Positions 49,280 through 61,090 are shown, counted from the first letter of the stretch. The stretch is 64,000 bases of DNA from Delphinus delphis (GCF_949987515.2 NC_082694.2:14439958-14503957), one strand, 5' to 3'. Notes: generated by a model from the letters alone, not told the origin. Numbers and translations: made by a program.

Positions 49280-50560
49280 TCCAGGACCCAACCCTATGTT
49301 GTCTATAAGAAACCTACTTTAAATGTAAAGACTCAGGTAAGTTGTAAAGGGATGGAGAAAGCTATATCATGCTAACACTAATCAAAAGAAAGCTGGAATA
49401 ATCAGACAGAACAGACTTCAGAACAAAGAAAATTACCAGGGTTGAAAAGGGGCATTACGTAATGTTAAAGGGATCAATTCTCCAAGACTTAACAATCCTT
49501 AAAGTGGATGCACCTAAAAAGAGAGCATCAAAATATATGAAACAAAAACTGAGGCTACAAGGAGAAATAGACAAATCCACTGTTACAGTTGGATATTTCA
49601 ATGCCCTTCTATAAGTAATCGATAGAGCCAGCAGGCAGAAAATAGTAGTGAGTTAATTGACCTGAACAGCACTATCGAATAACTTGATTTAATTGACATT
49701 TACAGAATACTCCGTCAAACTACAGCAAAATATACATCCTGCCCAAGCTCACATGGGACATTCACCAAAATAGACCAGATTCTGGGCCATAACTCACATC
49801 TTAACAATATTTAAAAAATAAAAACCATACAAAATATGTTCTCAGAACACAATGAAATTAAACTAGCAATCAGACAACAGAAAGACATCTGGACAATCCC
49901 CAAATATTTGGAGATTAAACAACATACTTCTAAATAACACATGGGCCACAGAATAAGTCTCAGTAGAAATTTAAGAATATTTTGAACCAAATGAAAATGA
50001 AAACACAACTTATCAAAATTTGTGGGATGGGGGCTTCCCTGGTGGCGCAGTGGTTGAGAGTCCGCCTGCCGGTGCAGGGGACACGGGTTCGTGCCCCGGT
50101 CCGGGAGGATCCCACATGCCGCGGAGCGGCTGGGCCCGTGAGCCATGGCTGCTGAGCCTGTGCTCCGCAACGCGAGAGGCCACAACAGTGAGAGGCCCGC
50201 GTACTGCAAAAAAAAATTTGTGGGATACAACAAAGGCAGTGCTTAGAGGCACTGCACATAAATTTATAACATTAAATGCACATATTAAAAAGTAAGGAAG
50301 GTCTAAAATGAATAACCTAAGCTTTCGCCTTGGGAAATGATAGAAAGAAGAACAATTTAAGCCTAAAGCAAGTAGAAGAAAAGAAATAAAAATTAGAGCA
50401 GAAATCAGTGAAATTGGAAACAGGGAAACAATAGAGAAAAATCAATGAAACTAAAAGTTGGTTCTAAGAAAAGATCAATAAAATTGACAAATCTCTAGCC
50501 AGGCCAACCAAGAAAAAAAGAAAGCAAACACAAATTACTAATAGAGAAATGAAAGTAGGG
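49280..50560 (+). mobile_element. Degraded L1 ORF2 (endonuclease-domain side), split by a CHR SINE
   Basis: GTCTATAAGAAACCTACTTT, GCTAACACTAATCAAAAGAAAG and CCAAAATAGACCAGATTCTGG in ORF2 N-terminal order on +, interrupted at 50029-50212 and continuing to about 50560. Confidence 0.75.
50029..50212 (+). mobile_element. CHR SINE, short form, with perfect 14-bp target-site duplication
   Basis: GGCTTCCCTGGTGGCGCAG head and GCGGAGCGGCTGGGCCCG middle, missing the CGCGTCCGGAG segment. AAAATTTGTGGGAT flanks it (50015-50028 and 50213-50226). Confidence 0.96.
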
Positions 50561-50842
50561 TCATATCTACTGATAGTGTGGACATTAAAGATATACTGAA
50601 GGAATACTGTAAATGGATAGAGCTACTTGTGTATGACAAGCTCATGCTGAAAAAAAAAGCAAAGGACTCCAGTTTCCCACACCTTACCCTACCCTCCCTC
50701 TTACCACACCCCCTTTATCTGAGGGACACTGGAACAGGAAACTTTCGATCCCGGGAAAATCATGTAATCTCATTAGACGTCACTTTTCCCCATATTTCAG
50801 CCCAGTTACCCTAAAAATCTCACCACTATAAAAAAAAGAGCT

Positions 50843-51030
50843 GGAGGCTTCCCTGGTGGCTCAGTGGTTGAGAGTCTGCCTGCCGATGCAGGGGACACGG
50901 GTTCGTGCCCCGGTTTGGGAAGATCCCACATGCCGCGGAGCGTCTGGGCCCGTGAGCCATGGCCGCTGAGCCTGCGCGTCCGGAGCCTGTGCTCCGCAAC
51001 GGGAGAGGCCCGCGTACCGCAAAAAAAAAA
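50843..51030 (+). mobile_element. CHR SINE, short form, with 12-bp target-site duplication
   Basis: CHR head and body, missing the CACAACAGTGAGA stretch before GGCCCGCGTACCGC. AAAAAAAGAGCT flanks it (50831-50842 and 51025-51036). Confidence 0.94.
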
Positions 51031-51036
51031 AGAGCT

Positions 51037-51700
51037 AAAGAAGCCCCTCCCCCCAACTGTATAATCTTTAGGTCCCACAGGACCCCTATCTGCTTTGTGT
51101 GCTACATTGAAAGATCTGCTCAGGTAGCAGGGAGAGAGGCAGTCAGGGTGAATTCAAGGTGTCTGGTTTGAACGGATGGATTTTTTCTTTTTCAATAAGG
51201 TGTTTTGTGGTAGAATAAACAAAAACATAATTCCTAGAATATAAGAGCTGGAAGAGATTAATCTCCACAAATTAAAAGTTAGAAAACAGAAGCACAGAAA
51301 GATGAGGACAGACTAACAGACTATCCACACACACAAAAAAGAAAATTCAACTGATTAGACCTACAGAAAAAAAAAAGGTCAACCTCAATAATAATCAAAG
51401 TTTTAAAGTATCCCCATTTCTCACCGTCTTGTTTGTTTGTGTTCTTTTTATACCTTTTGCTGACCATGCGGCAGCCAACAATGTGCATTTGTCACATCCT
51501 TAAGAGGCCAATTTGGCTTTCAAGGCCATTTTCTTCTGAAAATCCAGGTCAAGAAAATAATTCAAAAATGCATAAAAAGATATATATGCCAATGAGTGTA
51601 TTTGTTTATCATCTCGACAGCCACGTGGTTTTTACACCTTATAATGTTACTTTAAAATATAGAAATAAAACCATCAAAGGGTACAAATTTCCAGCTGTAA
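51037..51700. other. Intergenic, AT-rich, nothing recognised
   Basis: No exon or clear repeat boundary; a 90-residue open frame at 51433-51705 shows no known domain. Confidence 0.4.
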
Positions 51701-51704
51701 GATG

Positions 51705-52360
51705 AATAAGTTCTGGGGAAGTAATGTACAGCATGGTGACTATAGCTAACAATACTGTATTGCATTTTTGAAAGTGGCTAAGACTGTAGATCTTAAATGG
51801 TCTCAACTCATACACACAGAAAAAAAATGTAACTATATGAAGTGATAAATGTGTTAATTAACTTTATTGTGATAATTTTGAAATGTATACGTGTATCAAA
51901 CCATCACGTTGTGCACCTTAAACTTATACAATGTTACACGTCAATCATATCTCAATAAAACTTGAACAAAATTTTTTTAAATAAATAAATATGTAAAGCA
52001 GAATCTGTTAGAAATATAAAAAGGAAATGGCAAATCCACCAACATATTTTGAAAAATTACAGTTCTTTCAAAAATTAACCCATCAAGTAGACTAAAATAA
52101 AGAACATAGCAAATATGGATAATATATATTTACTAAGCTTGATCTAAAATATAGAATTTTTTATTCATTCATTCAAAACTATGCCTAAAGTTATTTTAAA
52201 AATTGACCGTCTATCAAAAGCTCAATAAATTCCAAAAGCGTACGTACAAGCCACATTCTCAGACCACAGGACAATAAAATTAAAAACAAATGGGGGAAAA
52301 ATCTATCTACTTTAAAAATTGTAACATTTTTAAAGAATGCTTAGGATAATTAAAACACAA
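51705..52360 (+). mobile_element. L1 3' UTR end followed by L1 ORF2 fragment
   Basis: GTACAGCATGGTGACTATAG, GATAAATGTGTTAATTAAC and CAATCATATCTCAATAAAAC are an L1M 3' end (to about 51965). From about 52005 a second piece resembles L1 ORF2 (CAGACCACAGGACAATAAAATTAAAAAC). Confidence 0.7.
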
Positions 52361-52749
52361 AAATTGAAATTACATACTATTTAGAAACCACTGTATCATA
52401 ATGAAAAAGTACACAACCTAAACGTCCAACTAACTGGGGGACTAATTGGTCAAAATATAAACAATATTATGCAGATATCAGGTGAGACTCATGAAGAATA
52501 CGTTAGAAGTGAACTGTGTACGATACAAGAATTGTAAAAAGCAGCCTGGAAACCTGAAGAGGAGATATGATGACAATAACGGAAAAAAATTTTTAATATA
52601 TAAGTATAGGATTCGAAAAAAAAGGCTTAACCCCCCCCCCCAAAAAACAAAAAACAAAATAAATACACCAAAATGTTGAGAGATTACAGTTCCATACTGG
52701 CACTATGAGCGATTATTTTTTCTTTTCTATTTTTCAAAATTTTTGACCA

Positions 52750-54652
52750 AGGGGCTCTGGTTCCTAGCACCTCCTGGGCCAGTGCGGGGCTGAGCCTTCC
52801 ACATAAACTAAAACCAGGAGCGGAACAAAATCGGTGAATAGGCCAAGGAACCTCAGAGAGGCCCTGGCCCCTGTAACCTCTCACCTAGTGCTCCGAGGCT
52901 TTCCCTTCTCCCAGACCCGCCCGCTCCCAGTGCGGGCGAGACCCGACCCGCCGCCTGGACCTTACCCTGCACAGTGACCACCGCGCCCTGCTCGAGAGAA
53001 ACCAGGGGCTAGCCGCTCCACCTGACCCCAGGGCATCCCAAGCCCCCCGACCCCGTCCGCTTCCTGCCTGGTGCACCCCTCCTGCCCTCCCTCGGGGCTG
53101 CTGGTCTGGATGAGCAAGCTGGAGGAAACTGTCCAGAACTCACAGCCTGGCACAAAGAAGAGAGGTTCTCAAATTGGGGACTCCTCTCCACCATTAAAGC
53201 GTTGACATTTTATTTCTACGGACGATGCATCGCACAGATGGTTTAGCATTCATTGGTAGATACTGAGGGATTGGGGGAGGTTAGGAGTCTACCCGAGATA
53301 TCTCCCCGCCCTATCTTGGGCCAGAAATTCCGTCTTCAACCAGTCTTTTGATCCCCAGTCAAATGCAATTCCTGCCCTCCACCTCACGCCATTCCGTCCC
53401 CCAATGTACCCTCGGTTGCCGAAGAAAAGTAGAACTCTAGGGGCCTGTAATAGGACTCTTGGGAGTCGGGGTGGAGATCCTGAGAAGAGCGAGGCCAAAG
53501 CCACAGCCCGGGAACAGCTAGGTGGGGTCGTTAAAGAGGGCTGGGCACCGGCGGGCTGGGAGGGAGCGTAAACCGGCTTCAGTTTTGCTTGGGGGCACGC
53601 GCGGACTGAATTCACAATTCCTCCCGCCCCGCCCCGCGCCCAACCAGGCCCAAATTAGAGCAACATCGCCTCCTGCTGGACTGAGCGCGGCATTAGATTT
53701 TATTCAAGGCAGGCAGCGCTCGGGAGCGGGAAGGAGCGTCCCGTGGTACTTGGTCCCGGCTCCGTTCTGGCCTCCTGAGTTACTCTAGTAAATGGCTCAC
53801 CGTCCCTGGGCCTCCGATTTTCTTCCTCTATAAAATAAATGTGTTGGATCGGATCTTCTCTGAGCTAACTTCCAGGTCCGGATTCTAGAACTCTCCTTTC
53901 TCCTCCCCCCCGACCCCAGCCAGGGGCCCGCAAGCGCTTCTTCACCTGCCTCCCCCCCGCCCCGCCCCGCCACCCGCAAGGTCCTGCCCACCCGCTATAG
54001 CACCCCAGTTTCTACCCCAGTGCTACGGGCTGAGCTCTGTGCCCTCTGCGTGCAGCTGCAGAAGGCCAGCACCTGCCGCTCGTTTGGGGCCCCTGTTTTC
54101 CTGGGGTAAGAGTGGGAAATGTGCTGCCCCCTCCGATGAGGGCTGGCTGTCCCAGAAAAAATTTCTGCGAGAAACGGTGGAGGAGAATCCAGGCCTTGGA
54201 TCAATCGGGGTGGATATTTGAGATCTCTGCCCAAGTCTGGCCGAGAGAATTGTGCAGAACGAGTAACCGAGAAGGGAAGGAGTGTCAACCGGCCCCCAGC
54301 TCCTCTCCGGCATCAACTCGGCCTCCACAGCCCCGCCTCGGGCCACCGTACCTCTGCAGTACCGCCTGCCTTCAGCCTGGCTCGCCACCCGACCCCCCCC
54401 CACTCCCATCACGCCTGCTTCTTCGCCTCCAGGAAGACTGAATCCGGGCCCAGCTGGCTCTAGTCGCTTTGATCGCCCTCCCCAGTCCCCACCCCACCGG
54501 CTGAGGGCGGCGGGAGGCTGGGCTCCTCGTGCGCCTGTCCGCGGCGGCACCCACCACATCCTGGCACCCTCATCGTGGTACCACGTGTTCCCTTGTCTGT
54601 CCCCATTTGCTTAGCCGGTGCACCGGCCGGCAAGAGACACCCACGGCAACCG

Positions 54653-54693
<41 letters not shown>

Positions 54694-55250
54694 CCCCGCA
54701 CCCCAGCCCCCTGTAGCTCCTCTCCATTGCGCGATCGCTTGGGGGTCTCTGCGTGGAGATCCTATTTCATGCCTCTGCCTCTGAGCACAGCCAGGAACAT
54801 TCCTGAAGGGCAGTTTACCGCAATGTCTGGGGTGTGAAAGAAGCAGCTCATTTCTCTCCTTCCTGCTAAACTGAGAAGGTGCAAACCACCCTGAGAAATC
54901 CTCTAACGCCCATCATTCCGCCCCCGCCAAAGGCGGTGGGTGGGAGGAACCGGAGGACGAGTCGAGAAGGGAGGGAAAAGCCTTTGGCCTCCCTCATCTA
55001 TTCTTTCCTTCCCTAGCTCCGCCTTTTCTGCCCTCCTTCCTCTCCCAGGATCCACACCTCCCTCCTCCTCTTCCCAGAGAAGACTCTGATAAATGGGTTA
55101 CCGTCCTACGGGGCCCGCCCTCTGGCTCTGGTGGTTAGCCGTGGAAACAGTCGTTCTCCCCTCTTGCAATGTTTCCATTGCTGCGTCCTCCGGCTTCCAC
55201 AGCTCACCCCACAGGTAACCGGAGACAACAACTCAGGTCCCCTCGGAAAG
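52750..55250. promoter_or_regulatory. GC-rich CpG-dense block, candidate CpG-island promoter/enhancer
   Basis: A 2.5-kb stretch of high GC with many CpGs in AT-rich, repeat-filled surroundings. GC-box arrays occur at about 53620-53640 (CCCGCCCCGCCCCGCG) and 53950-53980. It is almost free of recognised repeats except a (CA)n at 54655-54692. No exon with a credible coding frame was identified; the 178-residue minus-strand frame at 54023-54559 lacks any domain I know. By synteny it lies between CD8B and CD8A, where CD8 enhancers and upstream CD8A start sites are known in other mammals; that link is inference. Confidence 0.5.
54655..54692 (+). repeat. (CA)n microsatellite in the CpG-rich block
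   Basis: About 19 uninterrupted CA units. Confidence 0.95.
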
Positions 55251-55850
55251 TTGCATGAGGGGCTTGTCATAGTTTGTGAAATGGGAGCGTGAAAATCTTT
55301 ACGGTCGAGTTCAGGTTACTTCGTGGATGCTCCACCAGCGGCCAAATAAAAAAGAAATTAACCCTCTTGTGCAAAAAGAAAAAATTCCACTGACTTTTTA
55401 AAGTTTCTGTTTTGGGTAAACGGTTTCAAGACGACAAACTGTCTCACCGAAAAAGAAGGAGGAGGAGGTGAAAGAGGAGAAGGAGGGGAGGAGGGAGAAG
55501 GCGAGGGGACAGAAAGCCTCGGCCTTTTGATAGTTTATTTTGCCTCGCAGAGTTTTTTGGCAGAGGCTGAACTGTGAATACAGCAAGACTCAGGACAGTC
55601 TGAACAGAGAAAAGAGCTGAAGCCTCATTTGGTTATTGAAATGAATAGTGAACAACTGACTGGCAAGAAAGCATGTTCTTTAAGCACCAATGAAATTTGT
55701 ATTTTAAGTGATGTGAGTTCTGGAAGATAGGGATAGCACCTGGTGTGTGGAAGCTACTAACATTGTTGACACTCAAAGAAGGCAAAGAAAGCAACCAAGT
55801 GCTTTTCAGAAGAGGCTGAATGGCCAACATCTGACAAAACGCTCAATCCC
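55250..55850. other. Intergenic, with purine-rich tract
   Basis: A purine-only-like stretch (about 55447-55515) rich in GGAGGAGG; otherwise nothing recognised. Confidence 0.4.
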
Positions 55851-56240
55851 ATCCTTGTTTAGGGAGATGCAGGTTTAAACAACAATAAGATACCAACTCA
55901 CACCTATCAGATTGGCCTAACTGAAAACACTGGCAAAACCAAGAATTAGAAGGCATGTGGGTAAATGGAAATGCATCCGTAGCTGGTGTGAGTGTAAGTG
56001 GGTACCATCACTTTGGAGAGAACTTTGCCAGTAGCTATGGGGGGTAAGAGAAGAAGATGATTCAAGACATCATTCCTCTCAAGGTCAGTGTCCTCCTTAA
56101 GTCATTCCTCTTCCAGGTTGATACCCTAGAGAAAATCTTGTACATGGACTCTAGGAAGTATATGTACGAGGATGTTCACCGTAGCGTTGTTTATAATGGC
56201 AAAACCTGGAAACAGCCAAAAGGTCCATCAACAGAGGACT
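55850..56240 (+). mobile_element. L1 ORF2 C-terminal fragment
   Basis: CAATAAGATACCAACTCACACC, TCAGATTGGCCTAACTGAAA and GAAACAGCCAAAAGGTCCATC in + strand ORF2 order. Confidence 0.75.
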
Positions 56241-56309
56241 AGAGAAGTAAACAGTGGCATTTGTCATCAAATCTTACTTCTCTTGTATCACCCCCTAAAT
56301 GTGAAAGAC

Positions 56310-56850
56310 TATGTGCTCCACTCATTTAAAAAATTTTTATTGTGGTAAAATACACATAATATTTACCATCCTAACCAATTTTAAGTGCACAGTTCAGTGG
56401 TATGAAGTACAGTCACACTGTTGTCCAACTATCACCACCATCCATCTTCAGAACTTTTCATTTTGCAAAACTGAAACTCTATACCCGTTAAACAACTCTC
56501 CATTCCCCCTCCCCCCCCCCGCCCCTGACAACCACCATTCTACTTTCTGTCTCTGATTTTGACTATTCTATGTACCTCGTGTAAGTGGAGCATACAGTAT
56601 TTGTCTTTTTGTGACGGCCTTATTTCACTTAGCCTAACGTCCTCAAAGTTCATCCATGACTACAGTATATGTCAACATTTCCTTCCTTTTTAAGGTTGCA
56701 TAATATTCTATTGTATGTATATGCCACATTTTGCTTATCCAGCCACCCATCAATGGACATCTGGGTTGTTTCCACGTTCTAGCTACTGTCAATAATGCTG
56801 CTGTGAGTGTGGTGTACCTCTTCACTCAGTTTTAACTTGACATCAAACAC
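56310..56850 (-). mobile_element. Old L1 3' region, minus strand
   Basis: TTTATTGTGGTAAAATACAC, CACACTGTTGTCCAACTATC and GCCACCCATCAATGGACATC in reversed L1M order; the minus strand encodes LLTVARTWKQPRCP. Confidence 0.85.
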
Positions 56851-56988
56851 TTTTCATCATAGTATACTTGTAAAGTATATAATCTCCAATGTGCTGTAAA
56901 TATTGGTATTTTAAAATAAAACTTTACATCACTCTTTTTGTTTCTAATAGAATATAAACAGATGATGTATCAATTTTGTTTCAACCAT

Positions 56989-57571
56989 TGATGCCAAAAA
57001 TCTTGGCTCTCTGTGCACCGATGTCAAAAAGAAATACGGAGACAGAGTTTTGGAGGAACGAGAGAGAGTGGCTTTATTATTTGCCACGCAAAGACGGAAC
57101 ACAGTGGGCTAGCACCTCAAGAACTGTGCCCCCCTCCCTGGGGAATAGGGAAAGGTTTTTGTAGCCCAGGGCTCGTGGTCTGGGGTAGGTGATAACACTC
57201 AAAGTAAATAAGGTCTTGCATTTCTTTTCTTCTGAAAATTCATGGCCAAAGCTGGCATCAGGCAGCGAAGCAACCTCGTCTGGTGTCCCTGAAGTTATCG
57301 GCCCCTAACCTTCTTTCTGAAATGAAGAGTGCTACAAGGGAGTGTAGGGAGAGGAGAAATGCCAGGTGCAAAGGGTAATTCATACGGAGTCAGAGAGTAA
57401 TTAGCTTTGTGAAGGACAAGTCTAGCTACAAGTGTTTGTTAGTAGTAACAGCAAAAGAATAACCAAGATTGCTTAACTCTTTATGGGCTGTTTCCCCAGC
57501 CTGTTCATTGTTTCCTTATTTTCCTTGTTTATCAGAAAAGAAAAGTCTCATTTCTATTTTTTGCTGCAACA
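56989..57571 (-). mobile_element. Solo LTR 1, minus strand (ERV1-like)
   Basis: 583 bp, TG...CA ends, flanked by the 4-bp repeat CCAT (56985-56988 and 57572-57575). On the minus strand it starts TGTTGCAGCAAAAA, has AATAAA (TTTATT at 57073-57078) followed by GCCACTCTCTCTCG, and ends GGCATCA. It is about as diverged from LTR 2 (59064-59733) as two copies of one family. No internal viral genes lie next to it. Confidence 0.88.
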
Positions 57572-57575
57572 CCAT

Positions 57576-58020
57576 CACCCATTTTAAAAATACAAGAACA
57601 AGTTCTTTAACTTTTGGAAATTTTCCATCATTCCTTTTTTTCCTCAAACTTACAAATTCTATCCCATTTCCTCCATAGACATTTATTCTGATATAATACA
57701 TTCTTATGCTTGAAGATCTTTTATTGATCATAAATTTCTAAGTATTAAAAGTTTAGATTATGCCATCATTGCAACTATCAGTAGTACACAATTGTTCAAA
57801 AATAACAAATTTAAAATAAAATTAATTTTAAATTATAAAAATTTAAATTATTAAACATAAAAAGTAACCCTTGGTTCTCATATACTACAGTTATGCAAAA
57901 TGTTACCATTGGGGGAAAGTAGATGAAGGATACTTGGAATCTGTCTATATGATTTCTTATAATTGCAGTGTCAATCTGTAATCATCTCAAAACAAGAAGT
58001 TTTCTATAAAAGTAACTTTG
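57576..58020. other. AT-rich spacer, nothing recognised
   Basis: AT-rich sequence between two solo LTRs without identified gene or repeat. Confidence 0.4.
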
Positions 58021-58024
58021 AGGG

Positions 58025-58512
58025 TGTCAGCTACGAATTGGCATTTCCCATTGGCACTTGCCATCGACCTCTACAAGGATTAAATCATGAGCTGCTACAG
58101 CTGCTGACTTTCAACACCCGCTGAAAGGAGTTCAGGCAGAGAGCAGAAATGAGGCACTCGGTGCTCTGGGAAAAACTGGCAGAACAGGTCTTCAGATAGT
58201 TAGATATTTTCAGGAGCCCATTTTATGAGCCCAATTCTTGTATCTCCTCATATCTAGAAAAGCACTAAAATCCTTCATGGTGACTGACGTCTGCTCTTCT
58301 TGGCTAGCAGCAACCTTCTGTAAAAAATATGTGCTTGATTGAATGTACTCCCCCTTCACCAAAATCACATATATACTGATCTTCCCCCCTGCCTCTTTAG
58401 AGCAGTTTCTCAGAGCTATCTGGGATGCTGTCTCCCGGGCTGCAGTCCTCATTTTGCCTCCAGTAAAACTTAACTTGCTCCTCTCATGTTGTGCATTTTT
58501 TTTAAGTCGACA
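58025..58512 (+). mobile_element. Solo LTR 2 of the cluster, different family (ERV-like)
   Basis: 488 bp, TGTCAGCTACG start and TCGACA end, flanked by AGGG (58021-58024 and 58513-58516). The right third (GAGCTATCTGGGATGCTGTC, CTCATTTTGCCTCCAGTAAAAC, GTTGTGCATTTTTTTTA) resembles a cetartiodactyl LTR polyadenylation region; AATAAA is mutated to AGTAAA. No viral coding sequence adjoins. Confidence 0.75.
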
Positions 58513-58824
58513 AGGGGAAATTCAGCTCTTAATGAGATGAATAGAGTCCAATTAGTTAATGAACCCACAGGATAATATTACCTATCGTTAGAATGAGACA
58601 GAGTTCAGCATCAATTATTTTCCTTTTTTTGTTTGTTTGTTTTTGTTTTGTTCATAACAAGTAAGCACTGAAAAATCTTGTTTCCATAAATAAACAATTG
58701 GTTTTGTTACAGCAGAGTCACTAAATCTTTTATCTTTTTCCAAAATTTTTTTGGCCAAAAAAACCCCAATCACCCCACAATAGTGATCCATCATCAGAAG
58801 GTAATTTTAATGATCTATTAGTTG

Positions 58825-59059
58825 CTTTGTTATTTTGCAACTAACAAAGTACCACAAAGTAAGTAGCTTAAACCACAGGAACGTGTTGTCTCACAGTTCT
58901 GGAAGCTAGAAATTCGGGATCAAGGTGTTGACTGCGTTAGTTCTTTCTGAGGGCTGAAAGGAAGATCTGTTCCATGCCTCTCTCATAGCTTCTAGTGGGT
59001 TGCTGGCTGTCTTTGGTGTTCCTTCAATTGTACAAGCATCACCCCTATCTCTGTCTTTA
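58825..59059 (-). mobile_element. MLT1-type LTR, minus strand, left half
   Basis: CAAAGTACCACAAAGTAAGTAG, CTCACAGTTCTGGAAGCTAG and GGGATCAAGGTGTTGACTGC is the reverse of an MLT1 LTR. It is interrupted at 59060 by a younger LTR; the other half is at about 59738-59930. Confidence 0.8.
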
Positions 59060-59063
59060 TTTT

Positions 59064-59733
59064 TGTTGCAGCAAAAATAGAAATGAAGTTTTCCTTCTCT
59101 TGAGAGCAAGGAAAACAAAGGGAACAGTGAACAGGCCAGAGAAGAAACATAACCTGGCCTGAAAGAGTTAATCACCCCTTTGTTTTATTTTAACTGTTAC
59201 TAATCTGTAGTGTCTGTAACTAGATTTGTTCTTCACAAAGCTAACCTCACTCTCTGACACTATGTACATTACATTCTGCACCTATCACCCCTGACTCTGT
59301 GTGAGTTACATCCTGTGCCTATCACTACATTCCCTATGCCCCCTGGTAACAAATCACTCCCTGTAGCTTCTGCATTTCTAAAGAAGATCGCCGGCGGATA
59401 AACCAGAGACAAACGGTCCCAATTACCAGAATGCTGGACCCCAATTACCGGGCTGCCTGACGCCAGCTATGACTGTTTTGAAATAATGCAAAGGAAAAAT
59501 AATGCAAGACCCTCACTATTTTGATCCTTATCACATACCCCGCCTGTGAGCCCCACGTATAAAATCTTCTCCAATTCCCCAAGGAGGGGGGGCACAGTTC
59601 TTGAGGCACTAGCCTACTGTGTCTTCCCTTTGCCTGGCAAAGAAAAATAAAGCCATCTCTCTCATCCTCCAACATCTCTGTCTCAGTATTTCTGTTCGGC
59701 ATCGGTGCACAGAGAAGCTGAGATCTGGCAACA
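59064..59733 (+). mobile_element. Solo LTR 3, plus strand (same family as 56989-57571)
   Basis: 670 bp, TGTTGCAG start and GGCAACA end, flanked by TTTT (59060-59063 and 59734-59737). It has TATAAAA at 59558-59564, the LTR promoter position, and AATAAA at 59646-59651 followed by GCCATCTCTCTCATCC. Both signals are intact, so it retains LTR promoter/poly-A architecture. It sits inside an MLT1 element and carries no viral genes. Confidence 0.9.
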
Positions 59734-59737
59734 TTTT

Positions 59738-59930
59738 CACTTGATGTCCTCCCTGGCTATGTGTCTGTAACCAACTTTCCCCTTTTTTAAGGACACCAAT
59801 TATATTGGATTAGGACCCACCCTGATGACCTCATATTAACTCGTTTACCTCTGTAAAAACCTTATCCCCAAATAAAGTCACATTCAGAGATACTGGGGAT
59901 TAGGACTTCAGCATATGTAAACTTTTTGGG
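59738..59930 (-). mobile_element. MLT1-type LTR, minus strand, right half
   Basis: TAAGGACACCAATTATATTGG, GATGACCTCATATTAACTCG and GGATTAGGACTTCAGCATATG complete the reversed MLT1 LTR begun at about 58825. Confidence 0.85.
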
Positions 59931-60275
59931 GGGGGGGTGGGGAGACTCATTTCAATCTCTTAACAGTTGCCAGCTCTAGTAGGTCTTCTTCCAATTATGT
60001 TGGAAGGAAAGACTCAGGAAGCACTGACCTGCACGTGGATTGGTCATGATCTTTAGAGTTATTCACTTCTCAATTTCTGGAATCCACCGAAATAGGCTTT
60101 ATACTACAGCCTATCAAGTAGCTATCAACTGCATTGTTCCTCTCTCACCAAAAGCATTTGCCTACCCTGATGAACTTAGAAAGGGTTGGGGAAATAGAAA
60201 TATTTTTAATTACCATACAAATTTACCAAAACAATATTTTGATAAAATATTTTTTATCTTATCAAAGGCTTTACA

Positions 60276-60478
60276 GGGGCTTCCCTGGTGGCGCAGTGGT
60301 TGAGAGTCCGCCTGCCGATGCAGGGGACGCGGGTTCGTGCCCCAGTCCGGGAAGATCCCACATGCCGCCGAGCGGCTGGGCCCGTGGGCCATGGCCGCTG
60401 AGCCTGTGCGTTCAGAGCCTGTGCTCCGCAACGGGCAAGGCCACAGTGGTGAGAGGCCCGCGTACAGCAAAAAAAAAA
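60276..60478 (+). mobile_element. CHR SINE, short form, with perfect 12-bp target-site duplication
   Basis: GGGGCTTCCCTGGTGGCGCAG head, GAGCGGCTGGGCCCGTGGGC, GAGGCCCGCGTACAGC and poly-A. AAAGGCTTTACA flanks it (60264-60275 and 60479-60490). Confidence 0.96.
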
Positions 60479-60490
60479 AAAGGCTTTACA

Positions 60491-61090
60491 CTTTGTTTTC
60501 ATGACAACTTTGGAGCTAAAGGTTTCCCTCATGTGATTCACGGAAAATAAAAAGACTGCCAACTAACCTCATTGGCAAAGGCTTCAATGTCAAACCAACT
60601 AGCAAATCAGGCTTCCGTTCTGTTAAAAAAAGAAGTCTGATCCCTTTTGCAAGTCTAATGAACATGTTAATGTGCATCCCATAATAACTGTCTCGCTTCT
60701 GAATTCCAGCTCTGCAGTGGAGAGGCAGGTAGAGTGAGGAGACTTGGGAGTCCGTCCTGAGGAGCTCTGCCTCTAATACTCTCCCGCATGCCCTGTTTCC
60801 CAGCATCTCGCGGACTCTACTCAGGAGAAATGCGTTCTTTGGCAATTCCGAAGCAGACGGATACTAAATGAAAACTATTTGGGCATTTCTCTTTGATTGC
60901 ACCACAGTAAGGTACAGGAGGGTGGGAAGTCTGCTGTTTTGTTTCAAAGCAGGAAAAGAGCAATTATGAAATGTGGGCTGGGGACGGAGAATCTGTGTGA
61001 AAACTTGACAAAGGCATTTGTTCTTGGGCAGACCTGTCTCAGGAAAAATGATAAACAGGCTTTCGGGATCTGGAAAACAAACCCCTTAAA
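60491..61090. other. Intergenic, nothing recognised
   Basis: No exon or repeat recognised; open frames (for example the 109-residue minus frame at 60516-60845) show no known domain. Confidence 0.4.

Noticed and set aside
54023..54559. 178-residue minus-strand frame in the CpG-rich block
   Set aside because: Gly/Arg/Pro-rich as expected from high GC; no homology recognised and no splice structure. Kept only as part of the candidate regulatory block.
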